Shown here piece after piece: positions 60,111 to 64,000 of a DNA stretch of 64,000 bases. The stretch covers positions 496,001-560,000 of the forward strand of contig AP019005.1 of NCBI GenBank assembly GCA_003945285.1. The letters are read 5' to 3'. The number at the start of each line of letters is the position of its first letter. Position 1 is the first letter of the stretch. The position numbers and the translations under genes were made by a program. The stretch comes from Hydrogenimonas sp. (GTDB lineage Bacteria; Campylobacterota; Campylobacteria; Campylobacterales; Hydrogenimonadaceae). The notes under the pieces were generated by a model, which was not told the origin of the DNA, searched no databases, and saw only the letters and a list, made by a program, of their open reading frames with translations.

Positions 60111-61973
60111 ATGAACAACGAACTGTTTCTAAAACGTTTCAAACTTTTCAGGACCCTGGCGGTAGGCGAAATGAAGGGCGATCTGCAGAGATGGTGCGGC
60201 CCGTACGGGAATATCTGCACCGTTTCGTCCTGTGGCGAAACAGAGAGGCTGGAGCCGGATAGTCACCCCCACCTTGTACTTCTCTTTATCGACAACGATC
60301 TGAAGCGGGCGGAAGAGTGTATGGAGCGGCTGAAAAAGCTCCATTTCTGGCAGGCTCTTCTCTTTGGCACCGATCCCAAAGATCCCGCCGTGATGGAGTT
60401 TGCCGTCAAGCACCGCCTGTTCGGTGTTTATGCCCTGCCTGACACCTCGGACGAACTTGCAAAGATTCTCGTAACCGTTCTTCCCTCCCTGATAGAGAGG
60501 CTTCAGGAGAGCAGCAGAACGGCACAGCTTCACAAGATTGCAGAGATGGGTCCGGCGAAGCTGCTCTACGGCAGCAGCGGACAGATAGTCTATATGAGTG
60601 CGCGTGCAAGAGAACTCTTCGGTATCGACAAGACGAAAGATGCGGCCCGGGAGCTGTCGGAACTCTTCTCACCGCTCATCGAGAGTGAATCGAAACGTCA
60701 GCTCAAAACCGTAGAGTACCGGGAGCACCCTCTTATGGTCTGCAAGGAGGTCGACAGCTCTTCGAAAGAGACTCTCTTTACGATTCTGGAACTCGACTCT
60801 TCGCAAAACGAGGCTCCTTCGCATGTTACTCGTATAGAGTTTATAGACCGGCTGAAAGACAAGATGGCGCAGCATATAGATATGTCGGTGCCGCTCTCTC
60901 TTTTGATGATCAGAATGAAAAACTATACGCAGATCGTGGAGGGTTTTGACTGGATGACGGCCCACACGGTCCAAAAGGAGCTGAACGAGCTCCTTCTGAA
61001 AGTTTTCGACAATTTCGAAAGTTACGGCCTCTGGCAGCCAGATATGGCACTTGTACTGTTTGAGGATATCTCCGGGGAAGAGCTTCAAAAGAGGATTTCG
61101 TTTTTCATTACACAGATGAATGTGAAAGAGTTCTCCGAAGGAGTCGTACCCGCACTAGATTTCACTCTCATAGAGATTGGAAACGGAGACCTGAACTCCA
61201 TGATAAACCTGATAGAGAAGGAGTATGCGGGGTCGATCAGTGTCGCCGACACCAAAGAGTTTGGAATATATAAAGTATCGAGCAGTGACGAGAAGGGGGA
61301 AGATACGGATGTACTGCGCCAGTTTCTTACAAATATAATGGCGGGTCAGCTGCCGCTGAAGCTTCTCAATATCTACAAGGGGCTTCCCATCAGCACCCCA
61401 ACCAAAATACTCAAGATGGAAGAGGATAAGGTAATCGTCACGGCCGAGAAGATACAGAAGTTTGTAATGGAGAGCGAAAAAGAGGTGGTGCTGCAGTCCG
61501 CACACCTGCCTTCGGATGTTCATGCGGATGTACACTTCATCGACGGCTCGAGGCCTCTTGCAATATTGAAAAATCTGAAGTCGATGAAGACATCCGTCAA
61601 CAACCGCAAACATACACGTGTTACCGTAACCTCCAGGCTTCCGGTTACGCTGAAGTTCGGAAAGAGCCACTACACAGGCTATATACACGATATCTCGATA
61701 AACTCCATCGCCGTACTCTTCAATCCGGACAAGTTCGAAGAGAATGAGCTCAAAGGGCGCAGTGCGGAGCTCTCTTTCAAACTTCCCTGGGAGAACGAAG
61801 AGGGGTTCGTGAACATCACCGTGGATGGAGATGTCCTTTTCAACAGAAATGAGAAGGAGTTCCACAAAGTCATCGTACTGCTGGAGCCCGATGACATTTG
61901 CGAAAGCTACATTTTCGACTACATATACAAGCGCCAGAAGGAGCTCATAAAAGAGTTGAAGTCCCGTCTATGA
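60111..61973 (+). CDS. PilZ-domain protein with degenerate PAS/GGDEF-like regions
   Basis: This 620-residue cytoplasmic protein has an N-terminal receiver-like part (about 1-130), a PAS-like region (about 145-250), a GGDEF-like fold lacking the GGDEF motif (about 265-400) and a C-terminal PilZ domain (about 500-600: RKHTRV and DISINSIAVLF). The PilZ motif binds c-di-GMP. The GGDEF-like domain is inactive by sequence. Probable c-di-GMP effector for motility or surface growth. Confidence 0.8.
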   Translation: MNNELFLKRFKLFRTLAVGEMKGDLQRWCGPYGNICTVSSCGETERLEPDSHPHLVLLFIDNDLKRAEECMERLKKLHFWQALLFGTDPKDPAVMEFAVKHRLFGVYALPDTSDELAKILVTVLPSLIERLQESSRTAQLHKIAEMGPAKLLYGSSGQIVYMSARARELFGIDKTKDAARELSELFSPLIESESKRQLKTVEYREHPLMVCKEVDSSSKETLFTILELDSSQNEAPSHVTRIEFIDRLKDKMAQHIDMSVPLSLLMIRMKNYTQIVEGFDWMTAHTVQKELNELLLKVFDNFESYGLWQPDMALVLFEDISGEELQKRISFFITQMNVKEFSEGVVPALDFTLIEIGNGDLNSMINLIEKEYAGSISVADTKEFGIYKVSSSDEKGEDTDVLRQFLTNIMAGQLPLKLLNIYKGLPISTPTKILKMEEDKVIVTAEKIQKFVMESEKEVVLQSAHLPSDVHADVHFIDGSRPLAILKNLKSMKTSVNNRKHTRVTVTSRLPVTLKFGKSHYTGYIHDISINSIAVLFNPDKFEENELKGRSAELSFKLPWENEEGFVNITVDGDVLFNRNEKEFHKVIVLLEPDDICESYIFDYIYKRQKELIKELKSRL

Positions 61974-63563
61974 GCTGATGGCTGCCGCCGCTTTGAGCAT
62001 ATTGAGCGGGTTGTGGGCCCCTATATATACCTCGAACGGCTCCTTGCCGCAATCAAAGAGTCCGTATACCGCCTCCTGGGCGCTTCTGACCGAGTATTCC
62101 ACGGTAAATACGCAGTCATCCTCTATCTCGGTGAACTGTCCGAGAAAAGCGAAGTTTGTCGAGCCTTCCGGAATCACCTTCGGGCGGTCTCCGGGCTTTC
62201 TGGGCATGAAAAGACTGTCTATAAACGGCATCGCTACCGGTATCGCGTTTACCACACCGCCTCTTTGCATGACCGGCTCCATCAGATCCAAGATTTTCAG
62301 ATGGTACCAGAGCTCTTCGAGTATCTCCTCCCCGCTGCATTCGCTCATCGGCTTCTTGACATGGTTGCCGGTACGGTCCGGGTAGAGAGCGTAGCCCCAG
62401 AATATCTTTATATCTTTCGGCTGGTCGGGAAAGTGTGGCTGTCTGGCTATGACTATCGACATGAGCCAGTTCGAGTCGGTCATGGTCACAAGCCCTCCCG
62501 TGCCGTCCACGTTTCCCGTGAACTCCTCCATATAGTCGTGGAACGTACTCTCTTTCAGGGTAACTGTAAAGGAGTACCACTTCTGCAGGTCGATATTGTC
62601 GCAAAATACTCCCGGGTTTCCGAATGCCGGGTCTTTCCGGGCGACTCTCTTCCAGAGTCTCCACGCTCCGGAGGAGTCTACACCCTTCAAAACGGGCGCC
62701 CTGTGTAGGTCGCCAGCATCGGTGCTCTCCGTTATGGAGCCGTTGGTGAAGAGGAGAAAATCTCCGTTTTCAAGGATGATAGTATCGCTCTCTCCTCCTC
62801 TCTCGACCACTATGGCTGTAGCGGTTTTGCGCTCTTTGGAGAGATCGAAGTCGATGTCGGTAACGCATGTTTCGAGCTCGAACCTGACCCCTTTGTCGCG
62901 CAGGTAGTTTTCCAGAGGCAGAACTACGGAGTGGTACTGGTTGTATTTGGTGCGTAAAATCCCGCCTATATATTTCAGCCCCGGCATCAGGTGCATGAAA
63001 CGGCGCATATAGCGTCTCATCTCGGCAAGTGAGCTCCACTTCTGAAATGCGAACATGGTGGTGAAGATCATCCAGAAATTGGTGGAGAAGAAGCTGAGGG
63101 TGAACCACTCCTCTATACGTTTGCCCGCAAGTGCAGATTCTGGTGTAAAGAGAAGCTCCATCATCAGGAACTGATCTTTTTTCCCGATGCCGTAGGATGA
63201 GAGATCGACCTTTTTCCCCTCTCTGAGCAGTCTAGCCTGTGCGTGCGATACGAAACGGCTGTTGAACTCCATGCTCTCTTCGGTGACGCTGACATTCGGG
63301 TCGTCGTAGGAGGGGATGTTGGAGAGTAGATCCCAGTAGCAACGATACTCCTTTTCGTGCATCCTCCCGCCGCGTATCAGGTAGCCCTCTTCGGGATTTC
63401 CGGAACCGTCGAGAGCCCCGCCGGTAACCGGGTACTGTTCGAATATAGTGATATGCTCCGGGTTTATGCCGGCATCGTTTATCAGGTAGTAGGCACTCGC
63501 CAAAGAGGCTATGCCGCTCCCGATGAGATATACTCTGGTCTTTTCGTCCGCTTTCGTTTTCAT
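61968..63563 (-). CDS. Oleate hydratase-family FAD protein
   Basis: This protein of about 531 residues belongs to the oleate hydratase/MCRA family: FAD motif VYLIGSGIASLASAYYL, GGALDGSG, GGRMHEKEYRCYWDLLSNIPS and FTEIEDDCVFTVEYSVRSAQEAVYG. It hydrates unsaturated fatty acids. The ATG at 63563 follows GGAGGAG; an upstream ATG at 63665 is unlikely. The 3' end overlaps the convergent PilZ gene by six bases. Confidence 0.9.
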   Translation of the reverse strand: MKTKADEKTRVYLIGSGIASLASAYYLINDAGINPEHITIFEQYPVTGGALDGSGNPEEGYLIRGGRMHEKEYRCYWDLLSNIPSYDDPNVSVTEESMEFNSRFVSHAQARLLREGKKVDLSSYGIGKKDQFLMMELLFTPESALAGKRIEEWFTLSFFSTNFWMIFTTMFAFQKWSSLAEMRRYMRRFMHLMPGLKYIGGILRTKYNQYHSVVLPLENYLRDKGVRFELETCVTDIDFDLSKERKTATAIVVERGGESDTIILENGDFLLFTNGSITESTDAGDLHRAPVLKGVDSSGAWRLWKRVARKDPAFGNPGVFCDNIDLQKWYSFTVTLKESTFHDYMEEFTGNVDGTGGLVTMTDSNWLMSIVIARQPHFPDQPKDIKIFWGYALYPDRTGNHVKKPMSECSGEEILEELWYHLKILDLMEPVMQRGGVVNAIPVAMPFIDSLFMPRKPGDRPKVIPEGSTNFAFLGQFTEIEDDCVFTVEYSVRSAQEAVYGLFDCGKEPFEVYIGAHNPLNMLKAAAAISS

Positions 63564-63756
63564 GGGCTCCTCCTTCGGTTGCCGATAGGGGCCGCTGTGG
63601 GCACTCTGTTTACAGGCTGTCGTATTCATTATATCAGGGGCACCTCCAAAAACCCCTGAACCCATAGTCTTTGGATGTACCTTGAAAAGAGCGCCCCGTT
63701 TACGCCGGCGGGAAAATTTTGATATGATAGCGGTAATTCAAGCCCAAGGGAGATCG

Positions 63757-64000
63757 ATGGAGCGGTTGCTGGCTCTGAGTGCGAGTGCCGGAAGCGGTAA
63801 GACATTTTCGCTGGTGGCTCGCTATCTTTCGCTTCTTTTCGGCGGTGCGAACCCTTCCGAGATTCTGGCCATAACCTTCACCAACAAAGCGGCGGGTGAG
63901 ATGAGGGAGAGAGTTGTCGCTTCACTGGAGTCGATACAGCCGGAGATGGTGCGTGAAATCTCCAGGATGAGCGGAGTTTCGGAAGAGGAGATAGAGAGGA
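63757..64000 (+). CDS. addA: AddA/RecB-type UvrD helicase, 5' part only
   Basis: The ATG at 63757 opens a frame to the right edge (about 81 residues). It has Walker A ASAGSGKT (about 8-15) and motif Ia ITFTNKAAGEMRERV, typical of UvrD-family AddA/RecB. A TATGAT-like -10 and AAGGGA precede it. It is the likely partner of addB upstream. Confidence 0.85.
   Translation, partial: MERLLALSASAGSGKTFSLVARYLSLLFGGANPSEILAITFTNKAAGEMRERVVASLESIQPEMVREISRMSGVSEEEIER

Noticed and set aside
1-64000. tRNA or rRNA genes
   Set aside because: No cloverleaf or conserved rRNA segment was recognised by eye; a covariance search could still find a missed tRNA.

Overview
The window looks like a chromosomal segment of a denitrifying, probably autotrophic member of the Campylobacterota (former Epsilonproteobacteria), close in gene content to Hydrogenimonas or Nitratifractor. 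The case rests on the nap order napA-G-H-B-F with no napC next to it, a CRP/FNR-type regulator beside nap, cytochrome cd1 nitrite reductase, cytochrome-c NO reductase and tight overlapping operons. The species assignment is an inference. No rRNA, tRNA, CRISPR array or intact insertion sequence was seen.

Layout. 1-5473 (minus): napA, napG, napH, napB and the start of napF. 5851-6709 (minus): a CRP/FNR-family regulator plus a small membrane protein. 6830-10130 (plus): membrane proteins and norCB. 10203-15691: nirS, a small cytochrome c, nirF, nirJ and a uroporphyrinogen-III methyltransferase, which cover much of the heme d1 pathway. 15774-18511: two paralogous short-chain dehydrogenases flanking an AraC-type regulator. 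18524-20034: a diheme peroxidase and a thioredoxin-like protein. 20002-22085: precorrin-2 dehydrogenase and a fused NirDL-type siroheme decarboxylase around a shared promoter. 22239-24141: a two-component system. 24169-27226: class III ribonucleotide reductase, whose glycyl-radical tail is a separate 51-residue gene. 27710-33040: two convergent operons with hemerythrin, DUF2249, DUF1858, FmdE-like, DUF59 and two NnrS/heme-copper-like membrane proteins. 33186-36567: divergent siroheme nitrite reductase and nitrate/nitrite transporter. 36647-39200: a YebC-family regulator and a PP2C-kinase fusion. 39603-41890: an unusual two-subunit heme-copper enzyme, probably a second NO reductase. 42028-47255: small membrane proteins and a cytoplasmic Nas-type nitrate reductase with a fused ferredoxin/membrane-anchor partner. 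47294-64000: mostly housekeeping genes, including HAD phosphatases, a GGDEF-EAL protein, a DUF1538-PII-CBS operon, addB, a PilZ protein, oleate hydratase and the start of addA.

The unifying signal is a palindrome of form TTGAY-N4-RTCAA. It occurs seven times (5609, 6759, 7300, 21012, 27610, 33118, 39531), always between genes. For at least six of the seven a good -10 hexamer lies about one class II activator distance downstream. It links nap, the regulator's own operon, nor/nir, siroheme/heme d1 synthesis, both accessory operons and the second NO reductase into one regulon. The regulator at 5851-6528 lacks the cysteines of an Fe-S FNR and is the obvious candidate.

The most unusual observations are the split anaerobic ribonucleotide reductase, the regulon-controlled convergent accessory island, a structured 113-bp repeat with co-varying ends, and a heptamer tandem repeat and a G9 tract placed just upstream of genes. 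nosZ is not in the window, so complete denitrification to N2 cannot be shown from it.
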